A stretch of 40,963 nucleotides of DNA from Pseudomonas sp. Au-Pse12 (GTDB lineage: Bacteria > Pseudomonadota > Gammaproteobacteria > Pseudomonadales > Pseudomonadaceae). Shown here piece after piece: positions 15,457 to 23,932 of the stretch (position 1 is the stretch's first letter; the number at the start of each line of letters is the position of its first letter). The notes beneath the pieces were generated by a model. The model saw nothing but the letters and a program-made list of their open reading frames with translations, did not search any database and was not told the origin of the DNA. The DNA lies in NCBI RefSeq assembly GCF_021341665.1, contig NZ_JAJTTH010000021.1, positions 1 to 40,963 on the forward strand, given 5' to 3'. The position numbers and the translations under genes are program-made.

Positions 15457-15728
15457 GAATCTGCTCCAGATAATGGATGTCGAAGGACGACTGGATGGCT
15501 GCCGGGCGCGGTGGCCCGAGGCCGGCCTGTCGTTGCGATGGCGCGTAGTATGTCCAGCCGCGGGGGCTGGATTAAGCCGCCTGCGCAGCAAAGTCCTTTG
15601 ACTAGAAATCATCAATCGCCGGTGTCCGGGTGCCGCTGACGCAAATGACCCGCCGCCCGGCAAGGGCCCGCGGCCCTTCGTGCCGCCTCGCCAGCGGCTA
15701 CGGAACGCACTCGGCCGGAACCGTACCC
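15457..15728. other. Intergenic region between the LysR gene and dkgB
   Basis: This 272-bp gap should hold the dkgB promoter on the minus strand. The stretch TTTGACTAGAAATCATCAATC (around 15597-15617) is AT-richer than its surroundings and is the best promoter candidate. No REP sequence, hairpin or coding signal stood out. Confidence 0.3.
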
Positions 15729-16631
15729 TCAGATTTTTCGGCTGCGGCCGCCTTCCTTCTGCAACTGCGCAATCAACGTCTCGATAAAGAACCCCAGGCT
15801 TTCCGGCAATACCCGCTTGGGCATGGTCAACACCTGAACATCCCGATCCGCCAACCGCGGGTTGGACAGCGGCACCGACACCAGCCCATCCATCCCCTGC
15901 CCCTCGCCACTGATGGCGCTGGCAAAGGCCACCGTATCCGACTGGCGCACAAACTCATGCAGGGCGCCGGAAAAGTTGCAGGTCATCACCTGATCAAAGC
16001 TCAGGCCATCCATCTGGCACACCAGATCCAGCAACTGCCGCTGGGTGGTGCCCTTGGGCGTCAGGGCCACCGGAAACGCCTGCATCTGTTGCAGGGACAG
16101 CACCCCGGCGCCGGCCAGCGGGTGCCCGGCGCGCATCAGGGCGCGAATCGGCGAGCGGATCGAGTAGCACACATTCACCCCCTCCACCGGCTCGGTGCTG
16201 AAGGTCAGCCCCACATCCGCTTCGCCCCGGCGAATGCGCTGCACGCATTCATGGGGCGAGACCACCTCCAGCCGATACTCGGCCCCGGGCCGCAAGCGGT
16301 AATGCTCCAGCAGCACCCGCGGCAGGAAATACCGCGACAGCCCCTCGGTGGACACCAGGCGGATGACCTTGGCCCCCGGGTAACCCTCACCGCGCAGCTC
16401 GGCAAGGATGTTCTCCTGTTCCAGCCAGGTACGCCGGGCATGCTCGGCCAGGGCTTCGCCGGCGGCGGTGAGTTGCATGCCGCGCGGGCGCCGCTCGAAC
16501 AGCGCCACGCCGACGCTCTCTTCCAGCAGGGCGATCTGCCGGCTCACCGCGCTCGGGGCGATATGCAAGCGCTCCCCCGCCGCCGCCAGGGAACCGGCAT
16601 CGATCACCGCCAAAAAATACCGATAGTCCAT
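15729..16631 (-). CDS. LysR family transcriptional regulator
   Basis: The 300-aa protein has the LysR helix-turn-helix at the N-terminus (YRYFLAVIDAGSLAAAGERL, then HIAPSAVSRQIALLEESVGV and ALFERRPRGMQLTAAGEAL) and a periplasmic-binding-protein-like effector domain (about 90-290). The start used is the ATG at 16631: AAGGGG lies 6 nt upstream and MDYRYF is the usual LysR beginning; two earlier in-frame ATGs (16637, 16652) are less well placed. It is divergent from the M20 peptidase gene across 117 bp of AT-rich sequence, so it most likely regulates the peptidase-symporter unit. LysR proteins normally activate a divergent gene when a pathway metabolite is bound. Confidence 0.92.
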   Translation of the reverse strand: MDYRYFLAVIDAGSLAAAGERLHIAPSAVSRQIALLEESVGVALFERRPRGMQLTAAGEALAEHARRTWLEQENILAELRGEGYPGAKVIRLVSTEGLSRYFLPRVLLEHYRLRPGAEYRLEVVSPHECVQRIRRGEADVGLTFSTEPVEGVNVCYSIRSPIRALMRAGHPLAGAGVLSLQQMQAFPVALTPKGTTQRQLLDLVCQMDGLSFDQVMTCNFSGALHEFVRQSDTVAFASAISGEGQGMDGLVSVPLSNPRLADRDVQVLTMPKRVLPESLGFFIETLIAQLQKEGGRSRKI

Positions 16632-16748
16632 GTGCATCCCCTTGCAAGGCATCCAATTTTTAGAATGACGCCTTCAAAAAACAGCAATATACAGATGCCT
16701 TGGCCAACTCCACCATGGGCCCGTTCCCCTTGCCCGACCGGAGTTGCA

Positions 16749-18128
16749 ATGACCAAGCAAGCTGCCCTCGCCGGCGCCCGCCAGTACCTGGACGACGGCC
16801 ACTTTGAACAGGACCTGCGACGCCGCGTAGCGTTTCGCAGTGACAGCCAGGACCCGGCCCACGCCGAGGAACTGCCGCGCTACCTGCTGGAAGAAATCCA
16901 GCCGCTGTTGCAGCGCCTGGGCTTCGACTGCCAACTGCTGGCCAACCCCGAGGCCGGCGGGCCCTTCCTGATTGCCACGCGCCTGGAAGACCCGGCCCTG
17001 CACACGGTGCTCAGCTACGGCCATGGCGATGTGGTGCCCGGCCATGCCGAACAGTGGCGCGCGGGCCTGAATCCCTGGCAGCTGACCCTGGAAGGCGAGC
17101 GCTGGTACGGCCGTGGCACCGCCGACAACAAGGGCCAGCACAGCATCAACCTGACCGCCCTGGAACAGGTGCTCAAGGCCCGCGACGGACGCCTGGGCTT
17201 CAACCTCAAGCTGCTGTTCGAGATGGGCGAGGAAGCCGGTTCCCCGGGCCTGCGCCAACTGTGCCAGGAGCAGCGTGAATTGCTGCGGGCCGATGTATTC
17301 ATCGCCTCCGACGGCCCACGGCTGAATCAGGCGCGGCCGACGCTGTTCCTCGGTTCCCGCGGCTCGGCGCAGTTCCGCCTGGAGCTCAACACCCGCGACA
17401 AGGGCCTGCACTCGGGCAACTGGGGCGGGGTCATGAGCAATCCCGGCGTGGTCCTGGCCAACGCCCTGGCCAGCCTGGTGGACCAGAACGGCCGCATCCG
17501 CTGCCGCGAACTGGTGCCGGCGAGCATTCCCGACAACGTGCGCGCGGCCATCGCCGACCTGGAGATTGACCGCGACTCCCTGGGCCGGCCCCTGGACGAA
17601 GACTGGGGCGAGCCGGGGCTGACCCTGGGGGAACGCCTGTTCGCCTGGAACACCCTGGAAGTCCTCGCCTTCAGCACCGGCAACCCGCAGAAGCCGGTGA
17701 ACGCCATTCCGCCCCGCGCCGTGGCCTTCTGCCAATTGCGCTTTGTCCTCGGCACCCCCTGGCAGCAGCTTGAACAACTGCTGCGCACGCACCTGGACCG
17801 CGAAGGCTTCAGCCAGGTGCAGATCATCATGGAGCGTTGCTCCCCGGCCACCCGCCTGGACCCGGACAACCCCTGGGTCAGGTTCGCCCGCACCTCCATC
17901 GCCGGTAGCAGCCCGCGCCGCCTGGCCCTGCTGCCGAACCTGGCGGGCACCCTGCCCAACGATATCTTCGCCGAAGTACTGGGGTTGCCGACGCTGTGGA
18001 TTCCACATTCCTATCCCGGCTGCTCGCAGCACGCCCCGGACGAACACCTGCTGCTGCCGGTAATTCGCGAAGGGCTGGAAATCATGACCGCACTGTTCTG
18101 GGACCTGGGGGACCTGCCCCGGAGCTGA
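16749..18128 (+). CDS. M20 family metallopeptidase / amidohydrolase
   Basis: The 459-aa protein has the full dinuclear-zinc M20 set: H92 and D94 in SYGHGDVVPG, the bridging D126 in GRGTADNKGQ, the catalytic E161 and E162 in EMGEEAGSPG, D188 in ASDGPR and the C-terminal His in SQHAPDEH. The dimerisation/lid domain is inserted at about 200-340. Length and motif spelling fit the ArgE/DapE/carnosinase-like group that removes an N-terminal residue or an acyl group from small peptides and conjugated amino acids. It has no signal peptide. The start ATG at 16749 is preferred over a very long upstream frame that overlaps the LysR gene. A symporter gene follows 75 bp downstream, suggesting uptake and hydrolysis of one compound. 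Confidence 0.92.
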   Translation: MTKQAALAGARQYLDDGHFEQDLRRRVAFRSDSQDPAHAEELPRYLLEEIQPLLQRLGFDCQLLANPEAGGPFLIATRLEDPALHTVLSYGHGDVVPGHAEQWRAGLNPWQLTLEGERWYGRGTADNKGQHSINLTALEQVLKARDGRLGFNLKLLFEMGEEAGSPGLRQLCQEQRELLRADVFIASDGPRLNQARPTLFLGSRGSAQFRLELNTRDKGLHSGNWGGVMSNPGVVLANALASLVDQNGRIRCRELVPASIPDNVRAAIADLEIDRDSLGRPLDEDWGEPGLTLGERLFAWNTLEVLAFSTGNPQKPVNAIPPRAVAFCQLRFVLGTPWQQLEQLLRTHLDREGFSQVQIIMERCSPATRLDPDNPWVRFARTSIAGSSPRRLALLPNLAGTLPNDIFAEVLGLPTLWIPHSYPGCSQHAPDEHLLLPVIREGLEIMTALFWDLGDLPRS

Positions 18129-18203
18129 TGCCGTTGCCTACCCCGCCCGGCTCGCGCCGGGTAGCTGTCGCTCACACTCCAACAATAAGCAGGAGCGCCC
18201 GTT

Positions 18204-19490
18204 ATGACCGAGTTAACCGCCACCTCGACCGCGATCCGGGTCGAACATAAACCCCTGTGGAAACCCATAGGCGCCGCCTTGATCGGCAACACCCTGGAGT
18301 GGTTCGACCTGTCGATCTACGCCTACTTCGCCCTGAACATCAGCCAGGTGTTCTTTCCCACGAACGACCCGACCTTCTCCCTGCTGCTGGCCTTTGCCAC
18401 CTTTGGCATCTCGTTCCTGATCCGCCCACTGGGCGCCGCGGTACTGGGCTCCTACGCCGACCGCAGGGGGCGCAAGAAAGCCCTGAGCCTGTCGATCCTG
18501 ATCATGCTGGCCGGCACCCTGCTGATCGCCATCATGCCCAGCTACGCCACCCTGGGTATCGCCGCGCCGATCGGCATCCTCCTGGCCCGGCTGCTGCAAG
18601 GCTTCTCCGCGGGCGGCGAGTTCGGCACCTCCACCGCCTTCATGCTGGAACACGCGCCCGAGCGTACCCGACACTTTGTCGCCAGCCTGCAATTCGCCAG
18701 CCAGGGCTTTGGCGTGGTCATCGCCTCGACCTTCGGCTACTTCCTGACCAAGCACCTCGATCCCCAGCAGATGCTCGACTGGGGCTGGCGCGTACCGTTC
18801 TTCTTCGGCCTGCTGCTGGGCCCGGTGGGCCTGTACATCCGCCGCACGGTGGACGAGTCGCCGGACTTCAAGGCCAGCGAACCAGGGGAGCGCCCATTGC
18901 GCGAAGTGCTGGTGACCCAGAAGACCCTGCTGTTGATCGCCATGGGCACCCTGGTGGTGTCCACCGCCTCGAACTACATGATCCAGTACATGCCGTCCTA
19001 CGCTGCCACCAGCCTGAACATCGCCCAGTCCTCGGGCTTTTTGGCGACCCTCACCGGCGGCCTGATCCTGACCCTAGTCACGCCCATCGTCGGCTACCTG
19101 TCCGGCCATATCGGGCGCCTGAAAATCATGCTGGCAGCCGCGGTGGTCTACGCCGTGGCGATCCTGCCGGCGTTCTTCTGGCTCAACAGCCGCCCCAGCG
19201 CCAGCTCCCTGCTGTTGGTGGTGGCGATGATGGCCCTGATCAAGGCGGTGTACTTCGCCCCATTGCCTTCGCTGATGGCGGACATCTTCCCGGTGCGCAC
19301 CCGGGTCACCGGCATGTCCCTGAGCTACAACCTGGGGGTGACGATCTTCGGTGGTTTTGCCCCGGTGATCGCCACCGGGCTGATAGCCCTGACCGGCTCG
19401 CAACTGGCGCCGAGTTTCTACCTGATGCTGGCGGCATGCTTGAGTGTCGGGGCGATCTTCATGGCGGGGAAAAAGCTCAAGCTGAAGTGA
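18204..19490 (+). CDS. MFS transporter, metabolite:H+ symporter (MHS) family
   Basis: The 428-aa, twelve-helix protein starts with the MHS hallmark (IGNTLEWFDLSIYAYFAL). It has the loop motif GSYADRRGRKKAL and the FSAGGEFGTSTAFMLEHAP segment typical of ProP/KgtP/citrate-type symporters. It imports an organic acid, betaine or amino acid-like compound with protons; the substrate is not evident. It is the second gene of the unit starting with the M20 peptidase. The start at 18204 lies after AGGAG (18190-18194). After the stop there is no terminator, only REP sequences at about 19578-19725. Confidence 0.93.
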   Translation: MTELTATSTAIRVEHKPLWKPIGAALIGNTLEWFDLSIYAYFALNISQVFFPTNDPTFSLLLAFATFGISFLIRPLGAAVLGSYADRRGRKKALSLSILIMLAGTLLIAIMPSYATLGIAAPIGILLARLLQGFSAGGEFGTSTAFMLEHAPERTRHFVASLQFASQGFGVVIASTFGYFLTKHLDPQQMLDWGWRVPFFFGLLLGPVGLYIRRTVDESPDFKASEPGERPLREVLVTQKTLLLIAMGTLVVSTASNYMIQYMPSYAATSLNIAQSSGFLATLTGGLILTLVTPIVGYLSGHIGRLKIMLAAAVVYAVAILPAFFWLNSRPSASSLLLVVAMMALIKAVYFAPLPSLMADIFPVRTRVTGMSLSYNLGVTIFGGFAPVIATGLIALTGSQLAPSFYLMLAACLSVGAIFMAGKKLKLK

Positions 19491-19577
19491 AGCCAACGCG
19501 AGGCGTCCCTGGAAAACAACGGCCTATGCCAAGCTGCGCCACGCCAGCACCAGCATGGCCTGAAGTTACGCGATCGT

Positions 19578-19725
19578 TGTAGCCGCTGCTGAGCTTGCGA
19601 AGCTGCGAAAAGGCCCGCAGGGCCTTGCTTGGCGAGCGCCAGCCGTACACGCAGCGTGTCTAACCGCACCCACAGGTTTACGACCGCTACGCGCCCGAGC
19701 GGGAGCACGCTCCCTCGCCACAAAA
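19578..19725 (+). repeat. Half unit of the GTAGCCGCTGC repeat plus a REP sequence
   Basis: TGTAGCCGCTGCTGAGCTTGCGAAGCTGCG and GGCCCGCAGGGCCTTGCTTGGCGA (19578-19635) match the first part of the units in the tandem array at 28213-28847. The second half of the unit is replaced by a REP of the GGGAGCACGCTCCC type (about 19700-19725). It separates the convergent MHS and lipoprotein genes. Confidence 0.65.
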
Positions 19726-19745
19726 AGATGAGTGTCCTGCTTTCG

Positions 19746-20471
19746 CTACTGCACCGGCAGAAAGTTCATCAGCAACAGGCTCTGCGCATAATTGAGCCCC
19801 ACCCTTCGATAACGCTCATCAAGGATCTGCGTCAGCAGATCCAGGCGCGCGACGATCTTGCCGAACTCCACGGCAAAACTCAGGTTGCTGCCCTCCTCGG
19901 AAATCTCGTTGGAAAACAGCAACAGCACCCCGTTGGCATCCTGGCGCTGGCTCAGCAGCCAGGTGGCCTTCTCGATATTGCGCGCGGCGTTGCTGATGAA
20001 CTGCGGGTCGATGCTGTCGGTCATGTAGAACTCGGTCCGCCCGCCGTGGGCGGTGACCAGCATGCTGCCAATGGCATAGATGAAGGCCCCGACCCGATCC
20101 CCCTGAAACTCCGGGCTCAGGGAATAACTCAGGGCCGCCAGGTCGCGGCGATCCCCCAGGGCCGGCAGTGGCTGGCGCTTTTCGATGGCGTTGCGGATCT
20201 CCCGCTGAGCCGTGGTGCCATCAGGAAAACCCGACTTGCGCCACTGGCTGGGATTGCGCAGGTAGAGCTTGCCCATCAACAGGTACAGGCTCTGCAGGTT
20301 GTCGCGCATGCCGATGGTGGCCATGCGATCGACGCTGGTCTGGAAGAATTCGTCAGGCTTGCCTTCACGAAACTGTTTGGCCAGATCGCGGCCTTGCTGC
20401 TGGGTGCAGGCGGTGGCGCCAAGCATCAGCAGCGCCACCAGGAACAGGCGCGCAAAGCGGGTTTGCATCAT
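19746..20471 (-). CDS. Putative lipoprotein, conserved hypothetical
   Basis: The protein (about 241 aa from this start) has a basic-hydrophobic signal sequence (TRFARLFLVALLMLGATAC) ending in a lipobox-like ATA-C, so it is probably anchored in the outer membrane or periplasm. The mature part is largely helical, with no enzyme motif I recognise; it contains KFREGKPDEFFQ-type polar helices and FIYAIGSMLVTAHGGRTEFY. Start choice is uncertain: the two ATGs at 20471 and 20468 lie after a pyrimidine-rich stretch without a Shine-Dalgarno sequence, and the frame continues to a GTG at 20516. It lies downstream of the acetoin/butanediol operon, beyond a terminator, and is probably unrelated to it. Confidence 0.75.
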   Translation of the reverse strand: MMQTRFARLFLVALLMLGATACTQQQGRDLAKQFREGKPDEFFQTSVDRMATIGMRDNLQSLYLLMGKLYLRNPSQWRKSGFPDGTTAQREIRNAIEKRQPLPALGDRRDLAALSYSLSPEFQGDRVGAFIYAIGSMLVTAHGGRTEFYMTDSIDPQFISNAARNIEKATWLLSQRQDANGVLLLFSNEISEEGSNLSFAVEFGKIVARLDLLTQILDERYRRVGLNYAQSLLLMNFLPVQ

Positions 20472-20567
20472 GCAAAAAGAGGGAGCGTAGGCCATCGGCA
20501 CCGGGTCGAAATTCACGGGCTGCGGCGGGGATCGGCGCGGCCAGGCCTGGTGATAGAACGCAAAACT

Positions 20568-20599
20568 GTAAAAAAGTGCGATGGCCGCTGCCGGCCATC
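20568..20599 (-). terminator. Intrinsic terminator of the aco-butanediol operon
   Basis: On the minus strand, 15 bp after the dehydrogenase stop, GATGGCCG-GCAG-CGGCCATC forms a perfect 8-bp GC-rich stem (20580-20599). It is followed by GCAC and a run of six T (20570-20575 as A on the plus strand). This is a classical Rho-independent terminator. Confidence 0.8.
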
Positions 20600-20614
20600 G
20601 CCAAAGAGCGCCCC

Positions 20615-21718
20615 TTAAGGGCGTCGCAACGGACCGGGGGAAACGATGATCTTGACGTTGTGTTCCTTGTTGTTGACCAGCTCCTCGAAGCCCTGGCCGA
20701 CGATCTCTTCCAGCTGGATGCGCCCGGTCACCAGGGGCGCAATGTCCAGCCGACCATCGGCGATAAAGGCGATCACATCGGCGAATTCACCGTTGTAGGC
20801 CAGGGCCCCCAGCACCTGTTTCTCGGTGGCCACCAGCTCGAAGAAGTTGAACTCGCTGGGCTCTTCGAAGATCCCCACCAGCACGCATTTGCCGGCCTTG
20901 CGGATCAGGTCGATGGCCAGCTTGGCGGTGTGCTTGTTGCCAATGCACTCGAAGCTGACATCGGCCCCCAGCCCGCCGGTCAAGCGCTTGACCTCGGCCA
21001 GGGCGTCGCATTCCTTGGGGTCGAGCACGTGGGTCGCGCCCACCTCCAGGGCCTTGGCCTTGCGCGCGCCGGACATTTCCAGGGCGATCACCTGGGCCGC
21101 GCCGGCGGCCTTGGCGCACATGATGGTGCACAGGCCGATGGTGCCGGCGCCGACCACCACCACGTTCTGCCCGAGCAAACTGCCGGCCTTTTTCACCGCG
21201 TGCATGCCCACCGCCAGCGGCTCGATCAGCGCCCCGGCCTCGGCGGGAAAGTTGGCCGGCAAGGCGTACAGCAGGTTGGCCGGCACATTGACCAATTCGG
21301 CGAAGGCGCCGTTGTTCATCAGCCCGGTAAAGGCCAGGTTTTCGCAGATGTTGTACAGGCCGTGGGTGCAGTAGTAGCAGGTGCCGCAGTGCTGGCAGGC
21401 GTCGGCGGCCACCGGCTGGCCGACACTGAACCCCTGGACCCCTTCGCCCAGGGCGACGATCTCGCCGCAGAACTCGTGGCCGAGGATGCACTGGCCCTTG
21501 ATCCCGGTCAGCGGGTGCGGCGCGTCCACCGGAATGAACACCGGCCCAGCCACGTATTCGTGCAGGTCGGAACCGCAGATGCCGCACCAGTCGACGCGGA
21601 TCTGCACCCAGCCGGCGGGCGGCGCATCCGGCAGCGGCACGTCTTCGACGCGGATATCGTGGCGGCCGTGCCAGACCGCGGCGCGCATGCTCGGAACGGA
21701 CTTGAGGGAAACACTCAT
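20615..21718 (-). CDS. 2,3-butanediol dehydrogenase, zinc-dependent
   Basis: This is a 367-aa medium-chain dehydrogenase. It has the catalytic zinc ligand C48 (CGICGSDLHEY), H81-E82 (GHEFCGEIV), structural zinc cysteines C111, C114, C117 and C125, and the NAD-binding glycine motif VVVGAGTIGLCTI. The DLHEYV and GPLTGIKG features fit the 2,3-butanediol/acetoin dehydrogenase type. It oxidises 2,3-butanediol to acetoin, feeding the AcoABC enzyme encoded just upstream (58 bp away). The start ATG follows GGAGAAG. Gene order acoA-B-C-dehydrogenase equals PA4150-PA4153 in P. aeruginosa. An intrinsic terminator follows. Confidence 0.93.
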   Translation of the reverse strand: MSVSLKSVPSMRAAVWHGRHDIRVEDVPLPDAPPAGWVQIRVDWCGICGSDLHEYVAGPVFIPVDAPHPLTGIKGQCILGHEFCGEIVALGEGVQGFSVGQPVAADACQHCGTCYYCTHGLYNICENLAFTGLMNNGAFAELVNVPANLLYALPANFPAEAGALIEPLAVGMHAVKKAGSLLGQNVVVVGAGTIGLCTIMCAKAAGAAQVIALEMSGARKAKALEVGATHVLDPKECDALAEVKRLTGGLGADVSFECIGNKHTAKLAIDLIRKAGKCVLVGIFEEPSEFNFFELVATEKQVLGALAYNGEFADVIAFIADGRLDIAPLVTGRIQLEEIVGQGFEELVNNKEHNVKIIVSPGPLRRP

Positions 21719-21776
21719 CTTGGCTTCTCCTGATTGTTATAGGGCTGCGACGGCCCCCTGGCCGCCGCAGCACACC

Positions 21777-22889
21777 TCAGTGCTGGCGAATGAAGTCGAG
21801 GATCAGGCGGTTGACCTGCTCCGCCGCTTCCATCTGCAGCATGTGCCCCTGCCCCGGCAGCACCTCGATCTGCGCCTTGAGATCGGCGCTGTGGCTGACC
21901 GGGATGATCCGGTCGTCGCTGCCCCAGATCACCAGCACCGGCTGCGCGCCGTCCTGCACCACCGGGCGCAGGTCGGCCTGCTGGCGGCCGTCGGCGAACA
22001 GCTGTTGCGCAAGCTGCCCGAGGGCCGCCTGCACCCCTTCCAGGCGCTTGTACTTGAGCATGTCGTCGAGCATCTGCCGGTTCACCAGCTCGGCGTTGGA
22101 GAACAGCTGCACCAGCTGCGGCTTGAGCGCGTTGCGGTTGCTGGCCTCGACGAAGCCTTGCAGGTAGTCGCCGTTGATCTCGCGGCCCAGGCCGGCGCTG
22201 CCGATCAGGGTCAGCGAACACACCCGCTGCGGCGCCAGCCGCGCGGTGTTGAGGGACACCGCGCCGCCCATGGAGTGGCCCACCAGATGGGCCACGGGAA
22301 TGTCCAGGTGATCCAGCAGCGCCAGCAGCACCTCGCTCAACTCATCGAGGTCGCCCCGTTGCAGGGCCTTAGCCGATTCGCCGTGGCCCGGCAGGTCGAG
22401 GGCGATCACCCGGCGCCCGGCGGCCAGGGCCTCGTGGTTGAACAGCCAGTTGTTGAGATCGCCGCCAAAACCGTGCACCAGCAGCAGCGGCGTGCCGCCT
22501 TCGCCGCGCTCGAAATAGCGGATCAGCCGACCGCCGATTTCCACCTTCTGCGACGCCGGGCCGCTGTCTTCGTCGGCGCTGTCGCCGGGCACGAAGCTGG
22601 CCTGGAACTGCGCGATCACCGCGTCGATCTCGGCGTCGCTGGCCTCGCCTTCGACTACGATGCCCAGCAGCGCGCCCACCGCCAGGGTCTCGTCCTGGCG
22701 GGCGACCTGCCGGCGCAGGACGCCGGAGAACGGCGCCTCGACGCTGCTGGAGATTTTGTCGGTCTCCACGTCCAGCACGTCATCGCCCTTGCTGATGCTC
22801 TGCCCTTCTTCCTTGAGCCAGGCATCGACCCGGCCCTCGGTCATCGACAGGCCCCACTTGGGCATGGTCAGGGTATGGATCTGGCTCAT
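21777..22889 (-). CDS. acoC: Acetoin dehydrogenase E2, dihydrolipoyl acetyltransferase (lipoyl + alpha/beta-hydrolase)
   Basis: The 370-aa protein has an N-terminal lipoyl domain with the modified lysine K45 in VETDKISS. After a short linker comes an alpha/beta-hydrolase domain with nucleophile S206 (VGHSMGGA), D326 (GSDDRIIP) and H349 (GQGHML). This lipoyl-hydrolase form is normal for Pseudomonas AcoC, unlike the CAT-type E2 of pyruvate dehydrogenase. It transfers the acetyl group from cleaved acetoin to CoA. The start ATG at 22889 overlaps the acoB stop (TAATG), so the two are translationally coupled; GGAGC precedes it. A GTG 12 bp upstream is less likely. Confidence 0.95.
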   Translation of the reverse strand: MSQIHTLTMPKWGLSMTEGRVDAWLKEEGQSISKGDDVLDVETDKISSSVEAPFSGVLRRQVARQDETLAVGALLGIVVEGEASDAEIDAVIAQFQASFVPGDSADEDSGPASQKVEIGGRLIRYFERGEGGTPLLLVHGFGGDLNNWLFNHEALAAGRRVIALDLPGHGESAKALQRGDLDELSEVLLALLDHLDIPVAHLVGHSMGGAVSLNTARLAPQRVCSLTLIGSAGLGREINGDYLQGFVEASNRNALKPQLVQLFSNAELVNRQMLDDMLKYKRLEGVQAALGQLAQQLFADGRQQADLRPVVQDGAQPVLVIWGSDDRIIPVSHSADLKAQIEVLPGQGHMLQMEAAEQVNRLILDFIRQH

Positions 22890-23902
22890 TAGCGGCTCCA
22901 CTCGATCACGGTGAGCACGGCTTTTTCGATCTTCGCCGCGTCGGGGATGTACAGGTCTTCCAGGGCGTCGGAGAACGGCACCGGGGTATGCGGTGCGGTG
23001 ACCATTTCGATCGGTGCCTTGAGCGACGCGAAGGCTTTCTGCGCCACCAACGCCGAGATGTCGGTGGCCATCGAGCAGCGCGGGTTGGCTTCGTCGATCA
23101 CCACCAGGCGCCCGGTTTTCTCCACGCTTTCCAGGATGCTGTCTTCATCCAGCGGGCTGGTGGTGCGCAGGTCGATGACTTCGCAGTCGATGCCGCGCCC
23201 GGCCAGCGCGCGGGCCGCCTCCAGCGCGGTGTTCACCGTGCGCCCGTAGGACACCAGGGTCACGTCCTTGCCATCGCGCAGGAAGTTGGCCTCGCCGAAG
23301 GGAATCGCGTAGGACTCTTCCGGCACTTCGCCCTGCAGGCTGTAGAGCAGCTTGTGCTCGCAGAAGATCACCGGGTCGTTGTCGCGGATCGCCTGGATCA
23401 GCAGGCCCTTGGCGTCGTAGGGCGATGAGGGGCAGACCACTTTCAGCCCGGGGATGTGGGTCCACAGCGAGGTGAGCATCTGCGAGTGCTGGGCCGCGGC
23501 GCGCAGGCCGGCGCCGACCATGGTGCGGATCACCAGCGGGGTCTGGGCCTTGCCGCCGAACATGTAGCGAAACTTCGCCGCCTGGTTGAGGATCTGGTCC
23601 AGGCAGCAGCCGGCGAAGTCGACGAACATCAACTCGCACACTGGGCGCACGCCACGGGTGGCGGCGCCGACCGCGGCACCGACGTAGCCGATTTCCGACA
23701 ACGGGGTATCCAGCACCCGCCCGGGGAACTGATGGTAGAGGCCCTTGGTCACCCCGAGCACGCCGCCCCAGGCGTCGTTGTCGCCGGGGGCGCCGGCACC
23801 GCCCGCCACGTCTTCACCCATGATGAACACGCTGGGGTCGCGACGCATTTCCTGGGCCAGGGCTTCGTTGATGGCCTGCTGGTAACTGATTTTTCTCGCC
23901 AT
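22889..23902 (-). CDS. acoB: Acetoin dehydrogenase E1 beta subunit
   Basis: The 337-aa protein has the E1-beta transketolase pattern: ISYQQAINEALAQEMRRDPS, FIMGEDVAGGAGA, DTPLSEIGYVGAAVGAATRG and the C-terminal domain with DVTLVSYGRTVNTALEAA and EVIDLRTTSPLDEDSI. With AcoA it forms the thiamine-diphosphate enzyme that cleaves acetoin into acetaldehyde and a hydroxyethyl group, which goes to AcoC. It follows acoA after 30 bp, and that gap contains a perfect CA motif (AACAACAA), suggesting Crc/Hfq control. It overlaps acoC by one base. Confidence 0.95.
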   Translation of the reverse strand: MARKISYQQAINEALAQEMRRDPSVFIMGEDVAGGAGAPGDNDAWGGVLGVTKGLYHQFPGRVLDTPLSEIGYVGAAVGAATRGVRPVCELMFVDFAGCCLDQILNQAAKFRYMFGGKAQTPLVIRTMVGAGLRAAAQHSQMLTSLWTHIPGLKVVCPSSPYDAKGLLIQAIRDNDPVIFCEHKLLYSLQGEVPEESYAIPFGEANFLRDGKDVTLVSYGRTVNTALEAARALAGRGIDCEVIDLRTTSPLDEDSILESVEKTGRLVVIDEANPRCSMATDISALVAQKAFASLKAPIEMVTAPHTPVPFSDALEDLYIPDAAKIEKAVLTVIEWSR

Positions 23903-23914
23903 GATGGTGGTCTC

Positions 23915-23922
23915 TTGTTGTT
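23915..23922 (-). promoter_or_regulatory. Crc/Hfq catabolite-activity (CA) motif before acoB
   Basis: On the minus strand the acoA-acoB gap reads AGAACAACAAGAGACC before the acoB ATG. AACAACAA is an exact match to the CA consensus AANAANAA and lies 12 nt upstream of the start codon, overlapping the ribosome binding zone. In Pseudomonas, Hfq with Crc binds such motifs and blocks translation when preferred carbon sources are present. That it works this way here is inference. Confidence 0.65.
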
Positions 23923-23932
23923 CTGTGGGGCG

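Noticed and set aside
15630..16748. Long upstream extension of the M20 peptidase frame
   Set aside because: It overlaps the whole LysR gene on the opposite strand and reads as His/Gln/Pro-rich shadow; the M20 protein starts naturally at 16749.
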